A DNA stretch of 64,000 nt from Arthrobacter globiformis NBRC 12137 (GTDB lineage Bacteria > Actinomycetota > Actinomycetes > Actinomycetales > Micrococcaceae). A program made the translations under genes and the position numbers. This document shows positions 32,023 through 41,187 of the stretch, piece by piece; positions within the stretch are counted from its first letter, which is position 1, and every line of letters begins with the position of its first letter. Location: assembly GCF_000238915.1 (NCBI RefSeq), contig NZ_BAEG01000037.1, positions 124,001-188,000 of the forward strand, in the 5' to 3' direction. Below the pieces are notes generated by a model. It did not search any database, was not told where the DNA came from, and was given only the letters and a program-made list of their open reading frames with translations.

Positions 32023-34425
32023 ATGACTGACGTTCTCTGGTTTTCGGACCTTGGCCTGACCGACCTTGACCAGGTTGGCGGCAAAAATGCTTCCCTTGGG
32101 GAAATGATTCATAGCCTCGCCTCCGCAGGAGTGAAAGTTCCGGACGGTTTCGCGACCACGGCCGATGCCTATCGGCGGTTCCTCAGCGAATCAGGCCTGG
32201 ATGCCCGGGTCGAAAATATCCTGGATGGCCTCGATAGCGGCGATGTGGCCGCTTTGGCCACGGTCGGCCAGCAGATCCGGGATCTGATCCGTGACACTGC
32301 GTTCCCGGCCGGTTTCGAGGAAGAGATCCGTGCCGCCTACTCCCGTCTCACGGAAGAACACGGCAGGGATGTGTCGTGGGCCGTGCGTTCGAGCGCCACG
32401 GCAGAGGACTTGCCGGACGCTTCCTTCGCCGGGCAGCAGGAGACGTTCCTGAACATCCGGGGCATCGACAACATCCTCCTGGCGATCAAGGACGTCTTCG
32501 CCTCGCTCTACAACGACCGGGCCATCGCCTACCGCGTACACCATGGATTCACACATTCCGAGGTCGCGCTTTCGGCTGGTGTTCAGCGCATGGTCCGCTC
32601 CGACGTCGGCGCGTCCGGTGTCATGTTCACCATGGATACCGAGACCGGATTCAATGACGCCGTCTTCATCACCTCCTCCTATGGGCTTGGCGAAGCAGTG
32701 GTGCAAGGGGCTGTGAACCCGGACGAGTTCTACGTACACAAACCCGCGCTGGCCGCAGGCCGACCTGCAGTCCTGAAACGGGGGCTGGGGGAGAAGGCCG
32801 TGCAAATGGTCTACACCGACTCCCGTGAGGTCGGCAGGACCGTGGACTTCGTCCCTGTCCCGCAGGATCTGAGGAGCCGTTTCAGCCTGACCGATGCGGA
32901 GGTTGAGCAGCTCGCCCGGCACGCCCTGGCGATCGAAGCACACTACGGCCGTCCCATGGATATTGAATGGGGCAAGGACGGCGTGGACGGGGAACTGTAC
33001 ATTCTGCAGGCCCGCCCCGAAACGGTCGAGTCCCGCAAAGCCACCGGCAGCGTTTCCCGTTACACCCTGACAGAGCGTTCCACGGTGCTGGTGGAGGGCC
33101 GGGCCATTGGCCAGCGCATCGGTGCCGGCCAGGTGCGGGTGCTGTCCTCGATTGACCAGATGGCCTCCTTCCAGGAAGGCGACGTCCTGGTGGCGAACAT
33201 GACCGACCCCGACTGGGAACCGATCATGAAGAAGGCCGCCGCGATCGTGACCGACCGTGGCGGACGCACCTGCCACGCTGCGATCATCGCCCGGGAACTC
33301 GGCATCCCCGCCGTCGTCGGGACAGGTTACGCTTCCCAGATCCTCAAGGACGGGACCCCGGTCACAGTGTCCTGTGCCGAAGGTGAGGCTGGGCTCGTGT
33401 ATGAGGGGTTGTTGGACTACACGCTGCAGGAAACCAGCCTGGAGACCATGCCCGAAGCGCCGGTGAAGATCATGATGAACGTCGGCACCCCGGAACAGGC
33501 GTTCAGCTTCGCCCGGCTCCCGCACCACGGCGTCGGCCTGGCACGCCTGGAATTCATCATCAACCGACAGATCGGCATCCACCCCAACGCCCTGCTGGCG
33601 GTCGCCGGTGAGATTGAGCGCCCCGCGGCGCTCGATGACTACACCGTCCGGCAGATCCGGGAAAAAACTGCAGCCTACGACGGTCCCCGGGACTACTACA
33701 TCCGGCGCCTGGCCGAGGGCATCTCGACCATCGCCGCGGCCTTCGCACCGGAACCGGTGATCATCCGGCTCTCGGACTTCAAGTCCAACGAGTACGCCAA
33801 CCTCCTGGGCGGCCCGGCCTTCGAACCGGAAGAGGAGAACCCGATGATCGGCTACCGGGGCGCCTCCCGCTACCTCTCCTCATCCTTCCGGCAGGCCTTT
33901 GAGCTGGAATGTGAAGCCCTGAAGTACGTGCGAAACGAGATGGGCCTGACCAACATCAAGCTCATGGTCCCGTTCGTGCGCACCCTCGACGAGGCCAAGG
34001 GCGTCACCGAACTGCTCGCCGCGAACGGGCTACGCCGCGGCGAAAACGGGCTGGAAATCGTGATGATGTGCGAACTGCCCGCCAACGCCCTCCTGGCCGA
34101 TGAGTTCCTGGAGTACTTCGACGGGTTCTCCATCGGTTCCAACGACCTGACCCAGCTCACCCTCGGACTGGACCGCGACTCCGCCCTGGTCGCCGACGGG
34201 TTCGATGAACGCAACCCCGCCGTGACCAAGCTGCTGGAGATGGCCATCACCGCATGCCGGGCCAAGGGCCGGTACGTCGGCATCTGCGGCCAAGGACCCA
34301 GCGACCACCCCGACTTCGCCGAATGGCTCCTGGAACAGGGCATCAGCTCCATCTCGCTAAACCCTGACGCCGTAACCGAGACCTGGCTGCGGCTCGCACG
34401 CACGGGCAGCCGCATGACCGTCTAA
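32023..34425 (+). CDS. ppsA: Phosphoenolpyruvate synthase (pyruvate, water dikinase)
   Basis: 800 residues, full length for PEP synthase, which turns pyruvate and ATP into PEP, AMP and phosphate. The N-terminal ATP-grasp domain begins with [14 protein letters not shown]. The swivelling phosphohistidine domain has [14 protein letters not shown] with His418 as the carrier and Thr416 as the expected regulatory phosphorylation site. The C-terminal PEP-binding barrel shows [20 protein letters not shown] and the [11 protein letters not shown] segment with the catalytic Cys. ATG 32023 has GAAGGA eight bases upstream. It is directly followed by its regulator PpsR. It is needed for growth on pyruvate, lactate, alanine and other C3 products. 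Confidence 0.95.
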   Translation: MTDVLWFSDLGLTDLDQVGGKNASLGEMIHSLASAGVKVPDGFATTADAYRRFLSESGLDARVENILDGLDSGDVAALATVGQQIRDLIRDTAFPAGFEEEIRAAYSRLTEEHGRDVSWAVRSSATAEDLPDASFAGQQETFLNIRGIDNILLAIKDVFASLYNDRAIAYRVHHGFTHSEVALSAGVQRMVRSDVGASGVMFTMDTETGFNDAVFITSSYGLGEAVVQGAVNPDEFYVHKPALAAGRPAVLKRGLGEKAVQMVYTDSREVGRTVDFVPVPQDLRSRFSLTDAEVEQLARHALAIEAHYGRPMDIEWGKDGVDGELYILQARPETVESRKATGSVSRYTLTERSTVLVEGRAIGQRIGAGQVRVLSSIDQMASFQEGDVLVANMTDPDWEPIMKKAAAIVTDRGGRTCHAAIIARELGIPAVVGTGYASQILKDGTPVTVSCAEGEAGLVYEGLLDYTLQETSLETMPEAPVKIMMNVGTPEQAFSFARLPHHGVGLARLEFIINRQIGIHPNALLAVAGEIERPAALDDYTVRQIREKTAAYDGPRDYYIRRLAEGISTIAAAFAPEPVIIRLSDFKSNEYANLLGGPAFEPEEENPMIGYRGASRYLSSSFRQAFELECEALKYVRNEMGLTNIKLMVPFVRTLDEAKGVTELLAANGLRRGENGLEIVMMCELPANALLADEFLEYFDGFSIGSNDLTQLTLGLDRDSALVADGFDERNPAVTKLLEMAITACRAKGRYVGICGQGPSDHPDFAEWLLEQGISSISLNPDAVTETWLRLARTGSRMTV

Positions 34426-35268
34426 ATGGCCAACCAGCCCACTGTGGGGGCGGGCGGCACTCCCACCCCCACAGTGTTTTTCCTCTCCGACAGCACCGGC
34501 ATCACCGCTGAAACCCTCGGCAACACCCTGCTCACGCAGTTCCCCGCCCAACGGCTGGAGCGGCGGACCATCCCGTTCATCACCACCGTCGAGCAGGCAC
34601 GCGACGTCGTGGCCACCATCGACCGGGTGGCTGCGTCCGGGCCCCGTCCGCTCGTTTTTTCAACGACCGTCAGCCCGGACGTCCGTGCTGTCCTGGCCCA
34701 AAGCGCCGGGCACTTCTTCGACCTGTTCGGCGCCCACGTGAGCCAGCTCGAACAAGCACTCGGTTCCTCCGCCAACGGCCTGCCCGGTCAGGCGCATGGC
34801 GTGGGTGACGCTGTGCGGTACCAGTCCCGCATGGCGGCGGTCGAATACGCCATTGAGCACGATGACGGCCAATCCCTCCGCGCCTTGGAACGGGCCGAAC
34901 TGATCCTCATCGCCCCGTCCCGCTGCGGCAAAACACCGACAACAATGTACCTGGCCCTCCAGCACGGCATCCTGGCCGCCAACTTCCCCCTCGTGGAGGA
35001 AGACTTCGACACCATGGCCCTACCCAAACCCCTACGGCCGTTTGCGGAAAAATGCTTCGGCCTCACTTCCCAGCCCATCAGGCTCAGCCAGATCCGCCAG
35101 GAACGCCGCCCCAACAGCAATTACGCATCACTCGCCCAATGCACCTACGAACTCCGAAACGCCGAGGACATGTACCGGGCCAACAACATCCCCTACGTCA
35201 ACTCCGCAACCATGTCAGTCGAAGAAATCTCCGCCACCGTTCTCCAGCGCATGCAACTTCACCACTGA
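34426..35268 (+). CDS. ppsR: PEP synthase regulatory protein (bifunctional kinase/pyrophosphorylase, DUF299)
   Basis: 280 residues, the usual length of the PSRP family. The N-terminal FFLSDSTGITAETLGNTLL is the family signature, and the P-loop is APSRCGKTPTTMYLA near residue 162. The C-terminal SQIRQERRPNSNYASL is also conserved. In the family this protein inactivates PEP synthase by ADP-dependent phosphorylation of the Thr beside the catalytic His and reactivates it by phosphate-dependent removal. The ATG directly follows the ppsA stop (TAAATG), so production of enzyme and regulator is coupled. The P-loop carries Cys where some members have Val or Thr. Confidence 0.94.
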   Translation: MANQPTVGAGGTPTPTVFFLSDSTGITAETLGNTLLTQFPAQRLERRTIPFITTVEQARDVVATIDRVAASGPRPLVFSTTVSPDVRAVLAQSAGHFFDLFGAHVSQLEQALGSSANGLPGQAHGVGDAVRYQSRMAAVEYAIEHDDGQSLRALERAELILIAPSRCGKTPTTMYLALQHGILAANFPLVEEDFDTMALPKPLRPFAEKCFGLTSQPIRLSQIRQERRPNSNYASLAQCTYELRNAEDMYRANNIPYVNSATMSVEEISATVLQRMQLHH

Positions 35269-35455
35269 AAACCTCACGCCTCAAAGCTCAACGCACGATT
35301 TGATTCGTGATTCTCCCGGCGAACGTCAACCGGGACAACCGGGCATGCACGGGTATTCACAACGCGGGCGTTGCTCACCGCTGCTTGGCGCGGCGCGTCG
35401 CCCGAACTATACAGCGAAACCCAGCAATCGTAATGCAACAAGATCCAGGACGGCC

Positions 35456-35662
35456 ATGATTCAAACGACTCACACCATCCGCGTTACCCCCGCAGACGCC
35501 AGCAAGGTGGACGATCTACTGAATTCTGCAGTCGGAGAACTCATTCCTCGCGCAATCGCACTGAACCACGGCATCAGAGTGACTCGGATGGGGACTGGAG
35601 ATTACACTGCCGAAACCGCTGCCGATGTTCCATGCGGCTACACCGTTTACGAGCACCGGTAG
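35456..35662 (+). CDS. Small hypothetical protein, 68 aa
   Basis: 68 residues starting MIQTTHTIRVTPADAS. The sequence alternates strands and one helix (SKVDDLLNSAVGELIPRAIAL), then GIRVTRMGTGDYTAETAADVPCGYT. It ends with a basic YEHR. A weak CAGGAC ribosome site precedes the ATG. No membrane segment or metal site is visible. The balanced composition and strand-helix pattern suggest a real protein, but I recognise no family. Confidence 0.5.
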   Translation: MIQTTHTIRVTPADASKVDDLLNSAVGELIPRAIALNHGIRVTRMGTGDYTAETAADVPCGYTVYEHR

Positions 35663-35841
35663 GACGACAGGCAAAGACTGCCGATTTCACAAGGATGATC
35701 TCTCACCTGTTTCTATCCGAACACGTTGACCACGCAGACCGAGAGGTTAGAAACGCAGTTCTGGCAGCTACTTCTACCCCCGTGCTTTTGAACGCCGATA
35801 ATTGTGATTCCGTAAAGCTGCTCCGTGGGCTTTGACTACCT

Positions 35842-36064
35842 TTATGGTTCGGTCGGTGGTGAGGCCCGTCTGACTAGGTGCTCCATGGAGGTCTGCCATC
35901 GAAGGATTTCGCGTGGTCGCTGGTTGAGTTCGGTGGCGACAACACTGAGGTGTTCGCGCTATGAACGCCGAGGTCTGTTCCTTTAGGAAAGTACTGGCGG
36001 AGCATGCCATTGGTGTTCTCGTTTGATCCGCGTTGCCACGGGCTTGCGGGGTCGCAGAAGTACA
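35842..36064 (-). pseudogene. IS30-family transposase, C-terminal remnant with frameshift
   Basis: On the minus strand VYFCDPASPWQRGSNENTNG followed by MLRQYFPKGTDL is the diagnostic C-terminal segment of IS30 transposases, containing the Glu of the DDE triad in NEN. The reading frame then shifts: the continuation VVATELNQRPREILRWQTS to HLVRRASPPTEP and stop is in another frame. The N-terminal helix-turn-helix and the two Asp residues are missing. Together these show a dead fragment of an insertion sequence; its terminal repeats were not identified. Confidence 0.85.
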
Positions 36065-36230
36065 CGAAGGTCCCACGCGTGACTTCGCGGTACACCAGCC
36101 CTGCATCCTCCTGCACGTTAAGGGCGCGCCGCGCTCTCATGCGGCCAATGCCGAATTCCAGGCAAAGCTCACGTTCCGGCGGCAGCGGGGACTGAGGCAT
36201 GAGATCACCGGAACTGATGTAGATTCGCCA
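36063..36230 (-). pseudogene. GntR winged-helix fragment fused in frame to the IS30 remnant
   Basis: About 56 codons of a GntR-type DNA-binding domain (SPLPPERELCLEFGIGRM to VYREVTRGTFV) run in frame into the IS30 fragment at the wing end. The usual effector domain is absent, so the insertion or deletion replaced it. A short DNA-binding protein with an IS30 tail could in theory be made, but no good start with ribosome site is visible. Confidence 0.75.
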
Positions 36231-36449
36231 ACACCCAAGACCGCCCGGCTTCGGTGTTGAGTCCGGTCTTAACCAGTCCAAAAGGCCGCTTTGGATGCGT
36301 CGGATCAGAACGGGACCTGACCGAAGAACAGCGCTTTTTGACAACAAGCGCTCGGCGCCAGGCCGCCTGGACACATGTCGGGGAAGCTGTGATCGATTCC
36401 CCGATCGTCCGCGCTCCGTGGTGCGGTATAGCCGGTAAGATGTACCGCA
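36231..36449. other. Gap between GntR fragment and YoaK-like gene
   Basis: No gene is recognised. AGCGCT and its complement around 36333-36352 can form a small hairpin that may end the YoaK-like transcript. Confidence 0.35.
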
Positions 36450-37163
36450 TCAATGCCAGCGGCGACTCCCCAGGACCGTCACAGCGGCGGTGATGGCGAT
36501 GCCGAGGCCGATCGGGACGCTGAGATGGATCTGGAGCAGGAGTACTCCGATGGCGGCCCCGGCGAACATAGCGAGGACAGCGCCCAGCCGTCGGTTGAGT
36601 AACCGCGGCCGTTGCTTGCCCACAAGTGACTCTCCGGCGAGGGAAGTCATGGTGGAAGTAATGACCACTGTGGTCATGTCTCGTACGCCCAAATGCCGCG
36701 CAATCAGGGCCTGGGAGCCCATGTGCATGGCGATAACGGCGGCAACAATGACACCAATGGACTGCCGGCCGACGTTTTCCACGATGAGAGAGATGGCGGC
36801 GGTTCCCGTCAACGCGATACAACCCGCTGTGAGAAGGAGCGTGACCCTGCGGTTCCAGCCTTTCGGGCTCGACTGGAGCGTAAATCCGGCGACCGCCGCG
36901 CCGAGGAGAAAGGCGCCAAGTGCTACCAGTGGGCCCAAAGTTGGCAGGTTCGCCGCCCCAGCCAACGCCATCGCAAGAATCACCACGTTGCCGGTCATGT
37001 TTCCGGTGAAGACGTGATCAAGTCCAAGGTAGCCGACCGTGTCAACCACACCCGTAACGAGCGTGAGGGCCGTCATGAGCATCAGTCGAAACTTTTCCGG
37101 AGACGCATTTTCTTGCGGGGTAGAGGCGGTTTTGGTACCTGAGCTGGCTACGGCAGATGTCAT
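36450..37163 (-). CDS. YoaK family (DUF1275) membrane protein
   Basis: 237 residues with about six hydrophobic helices. The signature VVDTVGYLGLDHVFTGNMTG near residues 39-58 is typical of the DUF1275/YoaK family of small inner-membrane proteins. The N-terminal 25 residues are polar and cytoplasmic. The function of the family is unknown; a transporter-like role is often assumed. The gene stands alone between decayed fragments. Confidence 0.88.
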   Translation of the reverse strand: MTSAVASSGTKTASTPQENASPEKFRLMLMTALTLVTGVVDTVGYLGLDHVFTGNMTGNVVILAMALAGAANLPTLGPLVALGAFLLGAAVAGFTLQSSPKGWNRRVTLLLTAGCIALTGTAAISLIVENVGRQSIGVIVAAVIAMHMGSQALIARHLGVRDMTTVVITSTMTSLAGESLVGKQRPRLLNRRLGAVLAMFAGAAIGVLLLQIHLSVPIGLGIAITAAVTVLGSRRWH

Positions 37164-37231
37164 GGTTTAAGGGATCTTTCATCGTGAGGAGTGGTCTCTA
37201 TGACCACCCCTCGGACATGCTTGTGGGTGGT

Positions 37232-37440
37232 TTAGATGGACTGGCACGCAACTACGGCGATGCCGTCGCTCCGGGGATCTGCGCCGGCGGCTAGGGCGCC
37301 ATCGTAGCGTCGACGTGCACTCATGGAATGGCCGACAAGGGTGTCATCGTCAATCAGGCCCTCGGCAAGGATGTAGTCGTTGGCCTCTGTGCGTCCATGC
37401 CGCCAACCACGAAGCGCGGACGGCGGGAGTTATGCTTCCG
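37232..37440 (-). pseudogene. Fragment resembling the C-terminus of gamma-glutamyltransferase
   Basis: On the minus strand, EANDYILAEGLIDDDTLVG is followed by RRYDGALAAGADPRSDGIAVV and a stop. The G-A-DPRSDG ending is characteristic of gamma-glutamyltranspeptidases. A preceding PRFVVG is in another frame, so the piece is frameshifted. No start or catalytic Thr region is present. The identification rests on a short motif and is tentative. Confidence 0.4.
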
Positions 37441-37487
37441 CCGTCGTGAGCCGTTCGGCTTCTTGCCTCGCATTGTTGGGGCGGCGC

Positions 37488-38060
37488 TCAGACTTCAATC
37501 TTGGAATGCTCGCCCAGTCGGTGCCATGAACGGTTGTGGTAGACCAGAGCGTCGCCGGGTTCGCCCGCTTGGACGTCACGCATCACGCGGGACTCCAGGG
37601 CGTGAACGGCGATGATTGTGGAGGTCCCCACCTCCATGCGATCGATGACGGCGCAGCGCACCCAGGCGCGGACATCGTCATACACCGCTTCGCCGGTTGC
37701 AAGGGGCGACCAAAGGTGCGTCTGGTCAAAGCGGTCGGCCCCGGGGGTCGCTCCAAACTTCGCCAAGTCGACGTCGTGCGCGTCCAGCAGGTGCACGACG
37801 ACGGTTTGGGCGCGGGAAAGCACCTCGGACGCAGAAGACAGTGCCGAGACCGAGAAAATCAGCAAGGGAGGTTCCGCACTCACTGACACGACCGACGATA
37901 CCGTCAGTGCCACCGGTCCTTCGCCGGCATTCGCCGTGATGACGGCGACACCTCCCGGGTGGCCACGGAACAGTGCTTTGAATTCGTCGGCCGAGAGGGA
38001 GGACGGGAAGCTTTTCTTCGGAGCCTCGAGCCAGGTGTCTGCGGGGTAGGCGTGAAACAT
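37488..38060 (-). CDS. Flavin reductase-like domain protein (FMN binding)
   Basis: 190 residues of the flavin reductase-like split-barrel family, which supplies reduced flavin to monooxygenases. The motifs are FKALFRGHPGGVAVITAN near the N-terminus, SVVSVSAEPPLLIFSVS in the middle and ALVYHNRSWHRLG at the C-terminus. It starts 2 bp before the end of the MesD gene region on the same strand, so it is the last gene of the MesX-MesD operon. MesD-type methionine synthesis needs oxygen and MesX in known systems, so a reduced-flavin supply would fit; this link is an inference. Confidence 0.85.
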   Translation of the reverse strand: MFHAYPADTWLEAPKKSFPSSLSADEFKALFRGHPGGVAVITANAGEGPVALTVSSVVSVSAEPPLLIFSVSALSSASEVLSRAQTVVVHLLDAHDVDLAKFGATPGADRFDQTHLWSPLATGEAVYDDVRAWVRCAVIDRMEVGTSTIIAVHALESRVMRDVQAGEPGDALVYHNRSWHRLGEHSKIEV

Positions 38061-38062
38061 CG

Positions 38063-39109
38063 TTATGACACCCTGGGGCCGGAGCGGGCGAGTTCCTCGC
38101 GAATGATGCTCGTCCCTGCACTAAGAGCACTCAGCTTGGCCAGTGCGACATCCCGGGGGAACGGTGCCATGCCGCAGTTGGAGCTGGGGATGAGCTTGTC
38201 CGCATCGACGAACTGCAGGGCCTTGCGGAGGGTGTTGGCGACGTCCTCCGGGGTCTCGATGGTCTCGCTTGCGACGTCGATTGCCCCAAGCATGACTTTC
38301 TTGCCGCGGAGGAGCTCGATGAGGTCCATGGGCACATGGGAGTTCTGGCATTCCAGCGAGATGATGTCGATGCTGGAGCTCTGCAGCAGCGGGAACGATT
38401 CCTCGTACTGCCGCCACTGTGAGCCGAGCGTCGCCTTCCAGTCAGTATTCGCCTTGATCCCGTAGCCGTAGCAGATATGCACGGCGGTCTCCGCATGCAG
38501 TCCTTCTGCCGCTCTCTCAAGCGCAGCCACGCCCCAGTCCTTGACCTCATCGAGGAAGACATTGAACGCGGGCTCGTCGAACTGGATGATGTCCACGCCG
38601 GCGGCCTCCAGTTCTTTGGCCTCCTGGTTCAGGATCGTGGCGAACTCCCAGGCCAGCTTCTCGCGGCTCTTGTAGTGGTCATCGAAGAGCGTGTCCACCA
38701 TCGTCATTGGACCGGGAAGAGTCCATTTGATCGGTCGGTCGGTGGCTGCGCGGAGGAACTTTGCGTCTTCGACGAACACGGGCCGCTCGCGGCGCACCGC
38801 TCCGACGACGGTCGGCACGCTGGCGTCGTAGCGATCGCGGATGCGCACGGTCTTGCGCTGTTCAAAGTCGACCCCGCTGAGATGCTCGATGAAGGTCGTG
38901 ACGAAGTGTTGGCGGGTTTGCTCGCCGTCGCTGACGATGTCGATGCCGCGTCGGCTCTGCTCGTGGATGGCGATGCGCAGCGCATCCTGCTTGCCCTCGA
39001 GCAGGGCGTCTCCCTCCAGCTTCCACGGGGACCAGAGAGTCTCCGGCTGTGCGAGCCACGATGGTTTCGGCAGGCTTCCGACAACGGTGGTGGGCAAAAG
39101 TGTGTTCAT
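38063..39109 (-). CDS. mesD: Folate-independent methionine synthase, core-MetE type (MesD-like)
   Basis: 348 residues, about the size of only the C-terminal catalytic half of MetE. The barrel motifs are TTVVGSLPKP at the start, VSDGEQTRQHF, PGPMTMVD, DIIQFDEPAFN, VHICYGYG with the zinc-ligand His and Cys, the Glu-containing SLECQNSH, and PSSNCGMAP with the last Cys ligand. A stand-alone core-MetE with DUF1852 next door defines the MesD family, which makes methionine from homocysteine without folate and depends on MesX. The start MNTLLPTT was chosen at 39109; an earlier GTG/ATG lies in the MesX stop region. It sits 20 bp after mesX and is followed by flavin reductase. Confidence 0.9.
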   Translation of the reverse strand: MNTLLPTTVVGSLPKPSWLAQPETLWSPWKLEGDALLEGKQDALRIAIHEQSRRGIDIVSDGEQTRQHFVTTFIEHLSGVDFEQRKTVRIRDRYDASVPTVVGAVRRERPVFVEDAKFLRAATDRPIKWTLPGPMTMVDTLFDDHYKSREKLAWEFATILNQEAKELEAAGVDIIQFDEPAFNVFLDEVKDWGVAALERAAEGLHAETAVHICYGYGIKANTDWKATLGSQWRQYEESFPLLQSSSIDIISLECQNSHVPMDLIELLRGKKVMLGAIDVASETIETPEDVANTLRKALQFVDADKLIPSSNCGMAPFPRDVALAKLSALSAGTSIIREELARSGPRVS

Positions 39110-39129
39110 GATTGACGATTCTCCGTGGG

Positions 39130-40122
39130 TCAGTTGACGAGAGCGGGGTAGTTGGTGGTCCACTGGTCCAATAGATCCTTGTGGGGCGTGATGAAGTGTT
39201 CCTCCGTGTACTTCGCCTGCGTGATCGCGAGCTGACTGCGCTCGACGCGGTCGTAAGCGATCTGGGTCCGCGAGTAATCCTGCTCGCCCAGGCTCGGCTG
39301 GTAGACGGCGGCGGCGGCGGAGTTCGCGTTGTAGACCTCCGGGCGGTAGATCTTTTGGAACGTCTCCATGGTGCTGATCGTGCCGATGAGCTGCAGGTTG
39401 GTGTAGTCGTTGAGCAGGTCGCCGCGGAAATAGAAGGCGAGGGGAGCCACGCTGCCGCGCGGCATGAAGTAGCGGACCTGCAGCCCCATTTTCGCGAAGT
39501 ACGCGTCCGTCAGGGAGTAATCGTCCTGCTGGTACTCGACGCCCAGGACCGGGTGACGGTTCCCGGTTTGCCGGTATGTCTTGCTCGTGGAGACGCTGAT
39601 GCAGACCACCGGCGGTTGCGGAAAGTGTTCCTGGCCTACCGGGGAATCGAGGAAGTGCTGGAACAGCTTGCCGTGAAGATCGCCGAAGTCCTCGGGAACG
39701 GTGGGCTTGCCGGAGTCTCCTGCCGCCGCCGGCAGTACGACGCTGAAGTCGAAGTCACGGACGTAGGAGGAGAAGTTGTTCCCGACGATTCCTTGGTGGC
39801 GGACCCCGTTCAGCAGATCGACGATCTGGATGTCGAGAACCTCGAACAGGGGGAACTGCTGATCCGCGCCTTCCGCAGTGAACTCAATCTGCGCGGAGAC
39901 GATATTAAGCTCGAGCGTGTAGCGGTCCCGGTCCGGGTTGTCCCAGTCTGCGAGATCGTTAAAGCGGCGGCGGATCATGGTCAAGGCGTTGCGCAGGTTC
40001 TCCTGGCGGTGCTCGCCCCGTGCGAGGTTGGCGAAGTTCGTCGTGATCCGGGAGCCTTCGGACGGGGAGTAGTCCTCGTCGAAGCGGGTGGTGGTGATGC
40101 TGAACGTAAAGTCGTCTGCCAT
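39130..40122 (-). CDS. mesX: MesX (DUF1852), partner of MesD methionine synthase
   Basis: 330 residues of the DUF1852 family. The N-terminus DFTFSITTTRFDEDYSPSEG then TTNFANLARGEHRQENLRNA is the family signature. The protein is required together with MesD for folate-independent methionine synthesis in the few bacteria studied; its own reaction is not known. No membrane segment or known cofactor motif is visible. ATG 40122 fits the usual start of the family; the in-frame upstream extension to 40188 is less likely. It is the first gene of the mesX-mesD-flavin reductase operon and is divergent from a LysR regulator. Confidence 0.9.
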   Translation of the reverse strand: MADDFTFSITTTRFDEDYSPSEGSRITTNFANLARGEHRQENLRNALTMIRRRFNDLADWDNPDRDRYTLELNIVSAQIEFTAEGADQQFPLFEVLDIQIVDLLNGVRHQGIVGNNFSSYVRDFDFSVVLPAAAGDSGKPTVPEDFGDLHGKLFQHFLDSPVGQEHFPQPPVVCISVSTSKTYRQTGNRHPVLGVEYQQDDYSLTDAYFAKMGLQVRYFMPRGSVAPLAFYFRGDLLNDYTNLQLIGTISTMETFQKIYRPEVYNANSAAAAVYQPSLGEQDYSRTQIAYDRVERSQLAITQAKYTEEHFITPHKDLLDQWTTNYPALVN

Positions 40123-40220
40123 GTGCTGCCAATCCGTTGTCGATGGGCCGGAGACGGCCTTCCAAAAGGGGTTGAGTCCATCGTGCAACCTTTCGGCGGG
40201 TATCGGGTAACTAGGCGCTA

Positions 40221-40236
40221 CTATGCAGTCATATAG
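40221..40236. promoter_or_regulatory. LysR-type box CTATGCAGTCATATAG
   Basis: CTAT-N8-ATAG lies in the 123-bp gap between mesX and the divergent LysR gene, ten bases before the LysR start. It contains the T-N11-A layout expected for LysR regulators. The position suits autoregulation and control of mesX. Confidence 0.5.
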
Positions 40237-40245
40237 ACTTTTCCT

Positions 40246-41187
40246 ATGGCCCAGATTTCGAGCGGACTGACCCTGCAGCAGCTCCGCTACTTCATAGAAG
40301 TTGCAGCCGAGGGATCGATCTCCGCGGCTGCCGATCTTCTCTACGTGGCGCAGCCGACAATGTCCGCAGCGATGAAAGACCTTGAGGCGCGGGTGGGCCG
40401 TGCGCTCCTGGTTCGCTCCGCCCGCGGGGTCACCCTCACCGCCGACGGGGCAGAGTTCCTCGGCTACGCGAGGCAGGTGGTCGAGCAGTTCGCCCTCCTC
40501 GAGCAGCGCTACCTTGGCAGGCCACCGACGCGACGTCTGCTCGGGGTGTCAACGCAGCACTACTCGTTCGCGGTGGACGCCTTCGTCCGGATGGTCAAGG
40601 CCAGTGAGGTGGCCGAATACGAGTTCTCACTCCGTGAGTCCCGCACCTGGGACATCATCGAGGACGTCAGGACGCTCCGCAGCGAGATAGGCATCCTCTA
40701 CCGGAACGATTTCAACCGGAAAGTCATCGACAAGCTGCTCCGGGAATCCGGACTCGCGTTCACTCCGCTTTTCCTCGCCGATCCGCACATTTTCATTTCC
40801 CGGAACAACCCGCTCGCCTCAAAAGAGCGTGCGACTCTCGCCGATCTCGCCGGCTTGCCGCGGCTAACCTTCGATCAAGGTGCGAACAACTCTTTTTACT
40901 TCGCCGAGGAGATTCTCTCCACCATGTCCAGTAAGCAGGAGATCCGGGTCTCTGACCGTGCGACGATCTTCAACCTCATGATCGGGCTCCACGGCTACAC
41001 GATCTCGACGGGCATCATCAGCGGGCAGCTCGACCCGGAGATCGTCGCCATCCCGCTCGACGTTGACGAACGCATCGAGATCGGCTGGATCGGTCACGCC
41101 GCGATTCCGCTTACCCACCAAGCGCAGCGCTACCTCGGGGAATTGCGGGCCGTCGTCGCTGAGTTCGGCCTAGCGCTACTCGACTGA
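40246..41187 (+). CDS. LysR family transcriptional regulator of the mes locus
   Basis: 313 residues. The N-terminal winged helix spans about residues 8-66: LQQLRYFIEVAAEGSISAAA (core), LLYVAQPTMSAAMKDLE as the recognition helix and LLVRSARGVTLTADG as the wing. The remainder is the two-lobed periplasmic-binding-like effector domain. Divergence from mesX and the box between them suggest that it controls methionine synthesis, sensing perhaps homocysteine, methionine or sulphur status as MetR does. That ligand is inferred. Confidence 0.92.
   Translation: MAQISSGLTLQQLRYFIEVAAEGSISAAADLLYVAQPTMSAAMKDLEARVGRALLVRSARGVTLTADGAEFLGYARQVVEQFALLEQRYLGRPPTRRLLGVSTQHYSFAVDAFVRMVKASEVAEYEFSLRESRTWDIIEDVRTLRSEIGILYRNDFNRKVIDKLLRESGLAFTPLFLADPHIFISRNNPLASKERATLADLAGLPRLTFDQGANNSFYFAEEILSTMSSKQEIRVSDRATIFNLMIGLHGYTISTGIISGQLDPEIVAIPLDVDERIEIGWIGHAAIPLTHQAQRYLGELRAVVAEFGLALLD

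Noticed and set aside
32191..33582. 463-codon minus-strand ORF opposite ppsA
   Set aside because: It is a shadow of the PEP synthase gene. No family features.
35874..36374. An intact GntR regulator of 166 residues
   Set aside because: Only the DNA-binding domain is GntR. The C-terminal part is IS30 transposase with a frameshift.
39181..40236. 351-codon plus-strand ORF opposite mesX
   Set aside because: Antisense shadow of DUF1852.
40123..40245. SAM riboswitch upstream of the methionine synthase operon
   Set aside because: The gap is only 123 bp, shared with a divergent gene, and no SAM-type stem set was visible.
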